Of a DNA stretch of 28,333 bases, positions 1 through 7,196 are shown piece after piece (the stretch's first letter is position 1; each line of letters opens with the position of its first letter). Source of the DNA: CAZJOD01 sp964547525 (GTDB lineage: Bacteria; Bacillota; Clostridia; JAAYHZ01); contig CAZJOD010000027.1 in NCBI GenBank assembly GCA_964547525.1, positions 1-28,333 on the forward strand, read 5' to 3'. The position numbers were made by a program, and so were the translations under genes. The notes under the pieces were generated by a model. The model ran no database searches. It was not told the DNA's origin and worked only from the letters and a program-made list of their open reading frames with translations.

Positions 1-1671
1 AATCCTATGAAAATATTCGACGGAGACAATCTGCAGAAGTTTTTAATGGACGGATATACTGTTACCAAAGATAAAGGGATACTAGACCTTTTTAATATGT
101 CTTACCCTGATGCATGTGAAGGAAAATTCGGGTTTTTGGATGTGGAAAATCCGGAAGATACCGCAGCATTGTTAAAAACCGCTAAAGATCCGAAAGAACC
201 TATAAATACCCGATCCGATAATCTCACGGATTATGGCAACGCTTTATTACGGCAAAAGGAAAGATACGGATGCAATATTCATATGTATTACGGCCGTACT
301 ACAGGGCATGGACATTTGGATAAAATGAATTTTGAAATTATTGCAAACGGTATAAACTGCACACCCGACTTAGGTTACCCGGAGTATGCCGAGAATTTCC
401 CGGAAAGACATGAATGGACCGCGCATACGATAAGTCATAATACCGTTATGGTTGATGAATCCGCTCAAAATAAAACCTTATATGCGGGAACTCCATACGG
501 GTTCGAAGATGATGATGTAATAAGATATATAGATGTGGACGATCCTAGTGTATATAATCAAGTTTCTATGTATAGAAGATCTCTGTGTATGGTGGAAATT
601 GAACCGGGGAATGCGTATTTTGTAGATTTCTTTAGGGTTGTAGGTGGTAATGCTCATCAATTGATTTTCCATGGAGGAGAAGGTGATGTTTCTGTTAAGG
701 GAACCGAACTGATAAAACAATCGGGTGGAACATTGCAAGGTGAGGATGTACCTTTCGGTGAGTGGAAAGATAGGAAAAGGGATGATCGTGGAAACGGGTT
801 TCATTTTTTATATGATGTAGCCAAGTCTGATGAGAAATGTGAATATATAGAGTTGGAATATAAATTGAAAGATACTTGGAATACACGTACCGATAAAACC
901 GGCCAACCTTATATTAAAGCATATATTTTAGGAGATAAATGTCAAAATGTTATAGCAAAAGGTCAACCACCTACGAATAAAATCGGAAATCCTAAGTTTT
1001 TATATTACTATTTGGGAAAAAGGCAAGGTAATGATTTAAAAAGCAGATTTGTATCGGTTTACGAGCCTTATGTAGATAACGAATCGGTATCTTCGGTTGA
1101 GCTTATAAATATTAACGGTATTAAAGATGATTTTGTGTCAGGTTGTGTTAAGATTACATTAAACGACGGTACGGTCGATTATGTAATAAATTCTATTGAT
1201 GAAAATATAAAACTTAACATAGAAAACGATATCATTTTTAAAGGAAGGTTGGGCTTTTTAAGGATAAAGAAACAAAAGGTCGTAAAAGCGTTTATGTCTG
1301 CAGGATCCGAGTTGGTATACAAACGAAATGAGATTTTTACAAACAAGACTCCTGCAGTTAAAGGACATGTAACAAGCTATCAAAAAGAAATAAGTGATGA
1401 CAACTATATCGACATTAAACCGGAACAAGGCCTTGTATCATATAAAAACTTAATTGGCAGGTTTATTAATATAGAAGGAACCGGTGTAGGCAACGCTTCG
1501 TATAAGATATTGGATGTTTTATCAACCGATCAACCCTGTGTTATAAGATTAATAACAGGGGAGACTGCAGTTCGTGGGTATAAGGATATGAATGATCCTA
1601 AAAGCGGTTATGTATACCGTTTCAGTGAAGGTGCGAAGTTCGAAATACCTTTATGCGAAACTTTTTGTTGA
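1..1671 (+). CDS. heparinase II/III-family polysaccharide lyase, 5' end outside window
   Basis: This is a secreted or cytoplasmic polysaccharide-lyase-type protein of the heparinase II/III superfamily, which cleaves uronic-acid-containing glycans by beta-elimination. The reading frame is open to base 1, so the ATG at position 7 is probably internal and the N-terminal alpha/alpha-barrel domain lies upstream. Counting from that ATG, residues about 92-150 carry the family signature: a Tyr-Tyr-Gly-Arg stretch, Gly-His-Gly-His-Leu-Asp (His101, His103), then an ISHNTVMVDE segment near residue 143. The rest is beta-sandwich-like sequence. At least 554 residues remain. No signal peptide can be judged. 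The next feature is a tRNA with its own promoter. There is no clear terminator hairpin directly after the stop. The family call is fairly secure; the substrate is not predictable, and an oligo-alginate or heparin-like lyase are both possible. Confidence 0.75.
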   Translation, partial: NPMKIFDGDNLQKFLMDGYTVTKDKGILDLFNMSYPDACEGKFGFLDVENPEDTAALLKTAKDPKEPINTRSDNLTDYGNALLRQKERYGCNIHMYYGRTTGHGHLDKMNFEIIANGINCTPDLGYPEYAENFPERHEWTAHTISHNTVMVDESAQNKTLYAGTPYGFEDDDVIRYIDVDDPSVYNQVSMYRRSLCMVEIEPGNAYFVDFFRVVGGNAHQLIFHGGEGDVSVKGTELIKQSGGTLQGEDVPFGEWKDRKRDDRGNGFHFLYDVAKSDEKCEYIELEYKLKDTWNTRTDKTGQPYIKAYILGDKCQNVIAKGQPPTNKIGNPKFLYYYLGKRQGNDLKSRFVSVYEPYVDNESVSSVELININGIKDDFVSGCVKITLNDGTVDYVINSIDENIKLNIENDIIFKGRLGFLRIKKQKVVKAFMSAGSELVYKRNEIFTNKTPAVKGHVTSYQKEISDDNYIDIKPEQGLVSYKNLIGRFINIEGTGVGNASYKILDVLSTDQPCVIRLITGETAVRGYKDMNDPKSGYVYRFSEGAKFEIPLCETFC

Positions 1672-1722
1672 ACGGTTTAAAATATACCTAAAAAAACTGA
1701 ATTTAAAAAATTGATAAATAGC

Positions 1723-1752
1723 TTGACATAAGAACCGGCGGTATTGTATAAT
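1723..1752 (+). promoter_or_regulatory. sigma-A promoter of tRNA-Trp
   Basis: A perfect TTGACA (1723-1728) lies 18 bases from a perfect TATAAT (1747-1752), ending 18 bases before the tRNA. This is the strongest kind of vegetative promoter and fits a stable-RNA gene. Confidence 0.85.
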
Positions 1753-1770
1753 CAAAAGCGTCTCATGAAT

Positions 1771-1846
1771 AGGGGAGTAGCTCAATTGGTAGAGTAGCGG
1801 TCTCCAAAACCGTCGGCTGCAGGTTCGAGTCCTGTCTCCCCTGCCA
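1771..1846 (+). tRNA. tRNA-Trp (anticodon CCA)
   Basis: The cloverleaf can be folded by eye. The acceptor stem is AGGGGAG (1771-1777) with CTCCCCT (1836-1842), followed by discriminator G and an encoded CCA tail (1844-1846). The anticodon stem GCGGT/ACCGT encloses the loop CTCCAAA, with anticodon CCA at 1804-1806, which reads UGG (Trp). The T loop contains GGTTCGAGTCC. It is 76 bases long and stands alone between its own promoter and terminator. Confidence 0.95.
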
Positions 1847-1849
1847 CAA

Positions 1850-1882
1850 AAAAGCTCGTGATGTAAATCATGAGCTTTTTTT
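1850..1882 (+). terminator. intrinsic terminator after tRNA-Trp
   Basis: AAAAGCTCGTGAT pairs with ATCATGAGCTTTT across a GTAA tetraloop (1863-1866), followed by a run of T. It begins a few bases after the CCA end of the tRNA. Confidence 0.9.
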
Positions 1883-2031
1883 AAATAAAATTTTAATTCA
1901 ACATACAGTTCAATTTATGAGTCTTTGCAGTGAAAACAATCATTAATTTTTGATAACGTAAAAACATGTGATTAAATGTAAACACGCGATAAAAATACAT
2001 TTAGTTGTTTTCTATAAAACAAGTTTATGTA

Positions 2032-2040
2032 TGGTATAAT
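2032..2040 (+). promoter_or_regulatory. extended -10 promoter upstream of rph
   Basis: TGG followed by TATAAT (2035-2040) makes an extended -10 element. No good -35 hexamer sits 16-18 bases upstream, which is common for extended -10 promoters. It lies about 80 bases before the rph start. The preceding stretch 1883-2031 is AT-rich and shows no gene. Confidence 0.5.
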
Positions 2041-2122
2041 ACTAAAAGATATTTTTTATGTGATCTTAAAAAATTGAACACATATTGACATAACAAATTA
2101 ATATGTAACTGAGGTGAATTGG

Positions 2123-2893
2123 TTGAATAACAAGGCTAATAACAGTATGAGAAACGTTAAGATAATACGTGGATACACAAAGTACGCAGAAGGCTCGGTT
2201 TTGATAGAAATGGGAAATACGAAGGTAATATGTACGGCTTCCGTAGAAGAACGTGTGCCGCCTTTTAAAAAGGATACCGGAGAAGGTTGGGTTACCGCTG
2301 AGTACAATATGCTTCCAAGATCTACACAAGTTAGAAAACAAAGAGATATACAAAGATTAAAATTAGACGGTAGAACAAGTGAAATTCAAAGACTGATAGG
2401 TCGTTCTTTAAGATCTGTAACAGATTATCAAAAACTTGGTGAAAGGACAATAACAGTCGATTGTGATGTAATTCAAGCCGACGGTGGAACCAGAACCGCA
2501 TCAATCACCGGTGGGTTTATAGCTCTTTTCGATGCATGTAAATATTTAAAGGATAAAGGATTGATTGAAGAAATACCATTATCAGATTATGTAGCTGCTG
2601 TAAGTGTAGGTATAGTTCATGGAGAACCGGTTTTGGATTTGTATTATGAATTGGATTCAAATGCAGATGTGGACATGAATATCGTTATGACCGGGTCGGG
2701 TAAATATATTGAAATACAAGGTACTGCAGAGAGAGTACCTTTTAATAGAAATGAAATGGACATAATGTTAGGTTTGGCCGAAAAAGGTATAAATGATCTT
2801 GTAGCTATACAGAAGGAATGTTTAGAAGATGATTCCAATTTTATAGGTAGGGTAACGATAAATGAACAAAGTCGTCGTAGCAACGAAGAATAA
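2123..2893 (+). CDS. rph: ribonuclease PH
   Basis: RNase PH is a phosphorolytic 3'-5' exoribonuclease that trims tRNA 3' ends and forms a hexameric ring in the cytoplasm. Hallmarks seen are the VLIEMGNTKVICTASVEERVPPF block, MLPRSTQVR, GRTSEIQRLIGRSLR and the phosphate/metal region DGGTRTASITGG. I choose the TTG at 2123 as start because GAGGTG (2111-2116) lies six bases before it. A GTG at 2114 is itself part of that ribosome binding site. The protein is then 256 residues, close to the usual 240-260. Its N-terminus lacks the RxDGR motif that family members normally carry. The last 32 bases overlap rdgB, so the two are translationally coupled. Very sure of the family. Confidence 0.95.
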   Translation: MNNKANNSMRNVKIIRGYTKYAEGSVLIEMGNTKVICTASVEERVPPFKKDTGEGWVTAEYNMLPRSTQVRKQRDIQRLKLDGRTSEIQRLIGRSLRSVTDYQKLGERTITVDCDVIQADGGTRTASITGGFIALFDACKYLKDKGLIEEIPLSDYVAAVSVGIVHGEPVLDLYYELDSNADVDMNIVMTGSGKYIEIQGTAERVPFNRNEMDIMLGLAEKGINDLVAIQKECLEDDSNFIGRVTINEQSRRSNEE

Positions 2894-3452
2894 GGGAAAA
2901 CTAAAAGAAATAAAGCAGATACTTGCTCCTATGGGTTTCAATGTTATATCTATGGAGGAAGCAAATATTGACATGGATATAGATGAAACCGGTGATTCTT
3001 TTGAAGAAAATGCAATGTTAAAAGCATCGGCTGTGCATAAATTAACCGGAGCAATTGTAATTGCAGATGATTCCGGTTTGGAAACCGACGCATTAAACGG
3101 TGCGCCCGGAATTTATTCGGCAAGATATAGCGGTGCAAATGCCTCGGATGATAAAAACAACGAAAAGTTATTAATACAGTTGAAGGACATACCGGACGAG
3201 AAAAGAACTGCCAGGTTTGTATGTGCAATAGCGGTTGTATTTGATGAGAATCGTAAATTTACTGTAAAAGGAACAGTAGACGGGATAATAAACCGTGCTC
3301 CGGCCGGAGAAAACGGGTTTGGATATGATCCGCTGTTTTATATACCTCAGTATGGTAAAACCGTAGCACAACTGTCATCAGAAGAAAAAAACAAAATAAG
3401 TCATAGAGGAAAAGCACTTGAGAAAATGGTTGTAAAGCTGAAGGAGTACTAA
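2862..3452 (+). CDS. rdgB: XTP/dITP diphosphatase (non-canonical purine NTP pyrophosphatase)
   Basis: This HAM1/RdgB-family enzyme hydrolyses dITP, ITP and XTP to the monophosphates and keeps damaged purines out of DNA and RNA. It shows the N-terminal nucleotide-binding motif VVATKNKGKLKEI (residues 4-16), the DDSGLE motif with the likely catalytic Asp70, GAPGIYSARYSG (80-91), GFGYDPLF, and the C-terminal SHRGKAL. At 196 residues it is full length. The ATG lies inside the 3' end of rph, a pairing that is very common in Firmicutes. A terminator follows directly. Confidence 0.95.
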   Translation: MNKVVVATKNKGKLKEIKQILAPMGFNVISMEEANIDMDIDETGDSFEENAMLKASAVHKLTGAIVIADDSGLETDALNGAPGIYSARYSGANASDDKNNEKLLIQLKDIPDEKRTARFVCAIAVVFDENRKFTVKGTVDGIINRAPAGENGFGYDPLFYIPQYGKTVAQLSSEEKNKISHRGKALEKMVVKLKEY

Positions 3453-3463
3453 ATATCAATGAT

Positions 3464-3499
3464 AAAACATATCTAACCGCGTTGGAGGTATGTTTTTTA
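3464..3499 (+). terminator. intrinsic terminator after rdgB
   Basis: AAAACATA pairs with TATGTTTT, with a partly paired AACC/GGTT-type interior, followed by a T run. It starts 11 bases after the rdgB stop and ends the rph-rdgB transcript. Confidence 0.7.
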
Positions 3500-3518
3500 T
3501 AATTTTATCTATGATTTC

Positions 3519-3544
3519 ACTGCAATAAAACCGGGTTTTGCAGT
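3519..3544. promoter_or_regulatory. 26-base inverted repeat upstream of fucosidase gene (operator-like)
   Basis: ACTGCA (3519-3524) pairs with TGCAGT (3539-3544), and inside it AAACC (3528-3532) pairs with GGTTT (3534-3538) around a single G. Only ATA (3525-3527) is unpaired. A TATAAT lies just upstream at 3498-3503, without a clear -35. The repeat therefore sits between a possible -10 and the ribosome binding site, where a repressor or an mRNA hairpin could act. Confidence 0.4.
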
Positions 3545-3581
3545 AGAATAATCTATATATCTTGTAAAAGGAGTGATCATA

Positions 3582-4844
3582 ATGATTAATTTATTTGGTG
3601 ACGGTAGGGATTGGTTTTTTAAAGATAGATTCGGTATGTTTGTGCACTGGGGAATATATTCGATTCCTGCATGGCATGAACAAATTTTATGGCGTTTAAA
3701 TATGCCGCTAGATGAATATGAATCTTATTCAAAACAATTTAATCCTATAAAATATAACCCGGATGAATGGTTGGATCTGATGGAAGAAGTGGGGATGAAA
3801 TATATTTGTTTCACAACAAAACACCACGACGGCTTTTGTATGTGGGATACAAAATGTACAAGCTTTAACGTTATGAATACTCCTTATGGTAAAGACATTC
3901 TTAAAATGCTAACAGATGCATGCCATAAACGAGGAATACATGTAGGATTATATTACTCGTGCGTGGATTGGCATCATCCTTATTATCCGAATATCGGTAG
4001 AAGCCATGAATTGTCCGGACCTAAACCCGGTGACACACCGGATATTGAGCGTTACTACAATGAATTTGTCTTAAAACAGATAAAAGAGCTCTGTACGAAT
4101 TACGGTACTATAAGTCATTTCTTTTGGGATATGAATACAGCTGAGTATAAAGACGAAAAAATAAATAATCTCATCAGAAAATTACAACCCGATGCGATTA
4201 TAAATGATCGTGGTCCGGATTCAGGTGACTTTTCAACACCTGAAAGAAGTGTTCCTGCAGGGCAAAAATTTTTAGAGGTTACAGAGGCATGTCAATCGGT
4301 AGGAAGACACAGCTGGGGTTATAAAAAGGATGAAGATTATTATTCGGTTGCATACTTAATAAATAGCATAGATAAGATTATGTGTATGGGAGGTAATTAT
4401 TTATTAAATGTAGGTCCCGATTCGTTAGGTGTTATACCGGATGAGAGTAAAATGATATTAAGAAAGATCGGTAAGTGGTACCGAAAAGTTTATGAATCGT
4501 TTGACGGGACAATTCCTGCAACACATATCATTACCAAAGAGAACATAATGATGACTCAAAGAGATACAACGCTTTATGCACATATTCCTATTCCTGCTAT
4601 AAGTAGTTGCATTATACCGGTACCTATAGAAGTTTTACCTCTTGAAACGGTATTATTAAATACAAATACGGAGTTAGCCGCAAAAGTTGAAATTATTCCG
4701 GGATACTTTAGGCATAAACCTTACTTACGCATTAGAGGAATCCCGGTAGACGATCTTTCTAATGAGGTTCCGGTAATTAAAATGGTATTTGATCAATCAA
4801 TACGGGAATATTTCAATGTGGATATATTAGATTCTAAAGCATAA
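3582..4844 (+). CDS. alpha-L-fucosidase, glycoside hydrolase family 29
   Basis: GH29 enzymes remove alpha-linked L-fucose from glycans with retention of configuration. The TIM-barrel domain is recognisable: FGMFVHWG (His22), TKHHDGFCMWDT (His81-His82), and the strand ending FFWDMN, whose Asp183 matches the position of the family nucleophile (Asp224 in the Thermotoga enzyme). The start is the ATG at 3582, nine bases after AGGAG (3569-3573); a GTG at 3573 overlaps that site. The product is 420 residues, a short GH29 with a small C-terminal beta domain. No signal peptide is visible, so it probably acts inside the cell on imported oligosaccharides. It stands alone, with an inverted repeat in front of it. 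The usual acid/base Glu cannot be assigned by eye. Confidence 0.88.
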   Translation: MINLFGDGRDWFFKDRFGMFVHWGIYSIPAWHEQILWRLNMPLDEYESYSKQFNPIKYNPDEWLDLMEEVGMKYICFTTKHHDGFCMWDTKCTSFNVMNTPYGKDILKMLTDACHKRGIHVGLYYSCVDWHHPYYPNIGRSHELSGPKPGDTPDIERYYNEFVLKQIKELCTNYGTISHFFWDMNTAEYKDEKINNLIRKLQPDAIINDRGPDSGDFSTPERSVPAGQKFLEVTEACQSVGRHSWGYKKDEDYYSVAYLINSIDKIMCMGGNYLLNVGPDSLGVIPDESKMILRKIGKWYRKVYESFDGTIPATHIITKENIMMTQRDTTLYAHIPIPAISSCIIPVPIEVLPLETVLLNTNTELAAKVEIIPGYFRHKPYLRIRGIPVDDLSNEVPVIKMVFDQSIREYFNVDILDSKA

Positions 4845-4979
4845 ATGCTGCGTTTTCGCCGACAATATAAGAAAACAAGTTAGAAAAAAGGTATAATCAT
4901 GCATATTTCGGCTAGTTGTGATTATGGTTGACAGTTTTTAAAATAAGAATAAATTCTAATTTATCAGGCAAGGTTTTTC

Positions 4980-5008
4980 TTGACATAACGTGTATTAGTT
5001 AGTATAAT
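4980..5008 (+). promoter_or_regulatory. sigma-A promoter of DUF177-rpmF
   Basis: A perfect TTGACA (4980-4985) and a perfect TATAAT (5003-5008) are separated by 17 bases, 29 bases before the ATG at 5038. A further inverted repeat, ATAATCA (4893-4899) with TGATTAT (4919-4925), lies upstream. Confidence 0.88.
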
Positions 5009-5037
5009 AACCTTTGCCGGTTTGCGAGGTGTTGTAT

Positions 5038-5538
5038 ATGAAATTTGACATTACAAGTATAAAAAAAGAATCCGGATCGTCTATGAAAATCCAATACGAC
5101 GGGGCTATAGACGGAGTGGATATTTTAGACGGGTTTACCGTTAAAGATGATATTCATCTGAAAGGTACCTTATCTAACTTTAATGACATTATATGGCTTG
5201 ACGGAGTATTGCAATTAAATTATGCAGGGCTGTGCAACAGGTGCTTGGATACGGTATATAGAGAAATGTCGTTAAGTATGAAAGAAAAGTTTTCAATGAA
5301 ACCGATAGACGATGAGACATATCTTTATGAAGGTAATTTTATAGATTTGACAAAAGCCGTAAAAGATAATATAATTGTTGAGTTGCCGGTAAAATTGTTA
5401 TGTTCGGAGCAATGCAAAGGAATATGTCCGGTGTGTGGAAGAAATTTAAATAACAATGAATGTAATTGTGGTGAAGATTTTAACAAGAACCAAGATAAAC
5501 CTACTAATAAGTTCAGTGTTTTAAAAGATTTACTTTAG
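5038..5538 (+). CDS. DUF177 (YceD-like) zinc-ribbon protein
   Basis: YceD/DUF177 proteins are small conserved proteins encoded next to rpmF across bacteria; plant and E. coli members are linked to 23S rRNA accumulation. It is 166 residues from the ATG at 5038, six bases after GAGGTG. Two cysteine groups are visible: LCNRCL (Cys66, Cys69), and a C-terminal set CSEQCKGICPVC plus CNC (Cys122, 126, 130, 133, 142, 144) that looks like a zinc ribbon and is typical of Gram-positive members. Co-transcription with rpmF is implied by the shared promoter and by the absence of a terminator between them. Confidence 0.88.
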   Translation: MKFDITSIKKESGSSMKIQYDGAIDGVDILDGFTVKDDIHLKGTLSNFNDIIWLDGVLQLNYAGLCNRCLDTVYREMSLSMKEKFSMKPIDDETYLYEGNFIDLTKAVKDNIIVELPVKLLCSEQCKGICPVCGRNLNNNECNCGEDFNKNQDKPTNKFSVLKDLL

Positions 5539-5602
5539 TCAGTAATTTGTAATTGTGGTTATACGGTTACAAGTTGAAATATATTGTAATATATTGATGC
5601 GA

Positions 5603-5637
5603 AAGGAGTTGAATAACCGTTAATACGGTTTAACGGT
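5603..5637 (+). promoter_or_regulatory. rpmF leader: distant Shine-Dalgarno and two competing hairpins
   Basis: The only strong ribosome binding site, AAAGGAG (about 5602-5608), is 37 bases before the rpmF ATG. In between, AACCGT (5615-5620) pairs perfectly with ACGGTT (5625-5630) around TAAT. Alternatively ACCGTTA (5616-5622) pairs perfectly with TAACGGT (5631-5637). The two stems share the left arm and exclude each other. The second would hide the weak, well-placed GGTG and bring the distant AAAGGAG closer to the ATG. Confidence 0.45.
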
Positions 5638-5645
5638 GTAAACAT

Positions 5646-5831
5646 ATGGCAGTACCAAAAAGGAAATCCTCCAAACAAAGAAGAAACAAAAGAAGAGCGA
5701 ATTGGAAACTAACCGCTCCCAATCTGGTGGAATGCCCTCAATGCCATGCATTGAAGTTATCCCATAGAGTATGTAAAGACTGCGGAACATATAACGGCAA
5801 AGAAGTTATAGTTCAAGAAGCGGCGGAATAA
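5646..5831 (+). CDS. rpmF: 50S ribosomal protein L32
   Basis: This is a structural protein of the large ribosomal subunit. It is 61 residues, beginning MAVPKRKSSKQRRNKRRA, the universal L32 start rich in Lys and Arg. The zinc-binding form is present: Cys30 and Cys33 (CPQC) with Cys43 and Cys46 (CKDC). It follows the DUF177 gene, the standard partner. In many Firmicutes fapR/plsX follow; here a terminator and a DUF512 gene follow instead. The leader has unusual spacing and structure, described separately. Confidence 0.97.
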   Translation: MAVPKRKSSKQRRNKRRANWKLTAPNLVECPQCHALKLSHRVCKDCGTYNGKEVIVQEAAE

Positions 5832-5847
5832 TAAGATAGACGTTTCG

Positions 5848-5872
5848 GCAGCAGTTAATCTGCTGCTTTTTT
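5848..5872 (+). terminator. intrinsic terminator after rpmF
   Basis: GCAGCAG (5848-5854) pairs perfectly with CTGCTGC (5860-5866) around TTAAT, then six T. It lies only 17 bases before the next ATG, so any readthrough controls the DUF512-der genes. Confidence 0.92.
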
Positions 5873-5888
5873 CGTTAATCGGATATTT

Positions 5889-7196
5889 ATGTTTAAACGT
5901 GGATTGATTAAAAAAGTTGATAAAGGATCCATAGCTGAAGAAGCGGGAATTGAAATAGGTGATGTTTTATTATCGATAAACGGACAAGACGTTACTGATA
6001 TTTTTGATTACCGTTTTTTTATTACCGATTCATATTTAATGTTAAACATTGAAAAACCGACAGGAGAACAATGGGAAATAGAAATTGAAAAGGACGAGTA
6101 TGATGATCTGGGTTTAGAGTTTGAACCTGACTTAATAGATCGGGAAAAATCCTGTAAAAATAAATGTATATTTTGTTTTATTGATCAATTACCCCGTAAT
6201 ATGCGCAGCACTTTATATTTTAAAGATGATGACGTGAGATTGTCATTTCTCACCGGTAATTATGTAACTCTTACAAATACGAATAATGACGAACTGGATA
6301 GGATAATCAAATATAAGCTTTCCCCGGTTAATATATCGGTTCACACAACTGATCCGGATTTGCGTTGTAAAATGATGAACAACAAAAATGCGGGTGATAT
6401 TATGCGTCAAATTGCCAAATTAACGGAGAATAATATAGAAGTTAATTGTCAGCTGGTAATATGTAAAGGTATTAATGACGGTTGTTTTATGGAAAGGTCC
6501 ATAGAAGAGCTTGCAAGTTTTTATCCGGGTGTCAACAGTATTTCTATTGTTCCTGTGGGTTTGTCCGAATACAGAGACAGGCTTTATCCGTTAAAAGCTT
6601 TGGAAAATGAAGACGCATTACAAATAATAAAGAAAGTATCTTTATATCAAACAAAGTATTTACACAAGTACGGATCAAGGATAGTCTTTTGTGCCGATGA
6701 ATTATATATAATCGCAAATAAAGCAATACCCGATTATGATTCGTATGAAACTTTTCCACAGTTGGAAAACGGGGTAGGTCTGATGTCTTTATTTGAAAAA
6801 GAACTTGATGATGCATTAAAAAATCGATATAAATATAAACAAGGAACCTTATCCATAGCAACCGGAAAAGCTGCGGAAAAATTTATCAAACGTTTATGTG
6901 ACAAAATAACATCGATGTACCGAAAAGAAATTAATGTATATGGTATAGAAAATAATTTTTTCGGAACAACTGTAAATGTGACAGGATTGTTGACCGGAAA
7001 AGATATAAAAGAACAGTTAAAAAATAAAAATCTGGGTGATCGCTTGCTGCTGTCTAAATCAATGTTCAGAGCAGGAGAGGAAACTTTTTTAGATGATATG
7101 ACAAGAGAAGATTTGCAAAGGGAGTTGGGGATAGAGGTTATAGCGGTTGATAATAACGGTGAAGATTTTTTAAAATATATTTTAGGAGTAAATTAA
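5889..7196 (+). CDS. DUF512 protein: PDZ-like domain plus radical-SAM-type Fe-S domain
   Basis: This is a conserved protein of Clostridia and cyanobacteria with no settled function. Residues 1-70 resemble a PDZ domain (GSIAEEAGIEIGDVLLSINGQ). A CxxxCxxC motif follows at Cys89, Cys93 and Cys96, the arrangement that binds a 4Fe-4S cluster in radical SAM enzymes, and then the DUF512 region up to residue 435. The ATG at 5889 has a weak Shine-Dalgarno (at most CGGA) and follows the rpmF terminator closely, so expression may be low or depend on readthrough. Its TAA overlaps the der ATG by one base, so it is coupled to der, as in many clostridia. Family confident, biochemical role unknown. Confidence 0.88.
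   Translation: MFKRGLIKKVDKGSIAEEAGIEIGDVLLSINGQDVTDIFDYRFFITDSYLMLNIEKPTGEQWEIEIEKDEYDDLGLEFEPDLIDREKSCKNKCIFCFIDQLPRNMRSTLYFKDDDVRLSFLTGNYVTLTNTNNDELDRIIKYKLSPVNISVHTTDPDLRCKMMNNKNAGDIMRQIAKLTENNIEVNCQLVICKGINDGCFMERSIEELASFYPGVNSISIVPVGLSEYRDRLYPLKALENEDALQIIKKVSLYQTKYLHKYGSRIVFCADELYIIANKAIPDYDSYETFPQLENGVGLMSLFEKELDDALKNRYKYKQGTLSIATGKAAEKFIKRLCDKITSMYRKEINVYGIENNFFGTTVNVTGLLTGKDIKEQLKNKNLGDRLLLSKSMFRAGEETFLDDMTREDLQRELGIEVIAVDNNGEDFLKYILGVN

Noticed and set aside
4851..4876. GTTTTC/GAAAAC inverted repeat after the fucosidase considered as a terminator
   Set aside because: The stem is only six AT-rich pairs with a 13-base loop and no T run after it.
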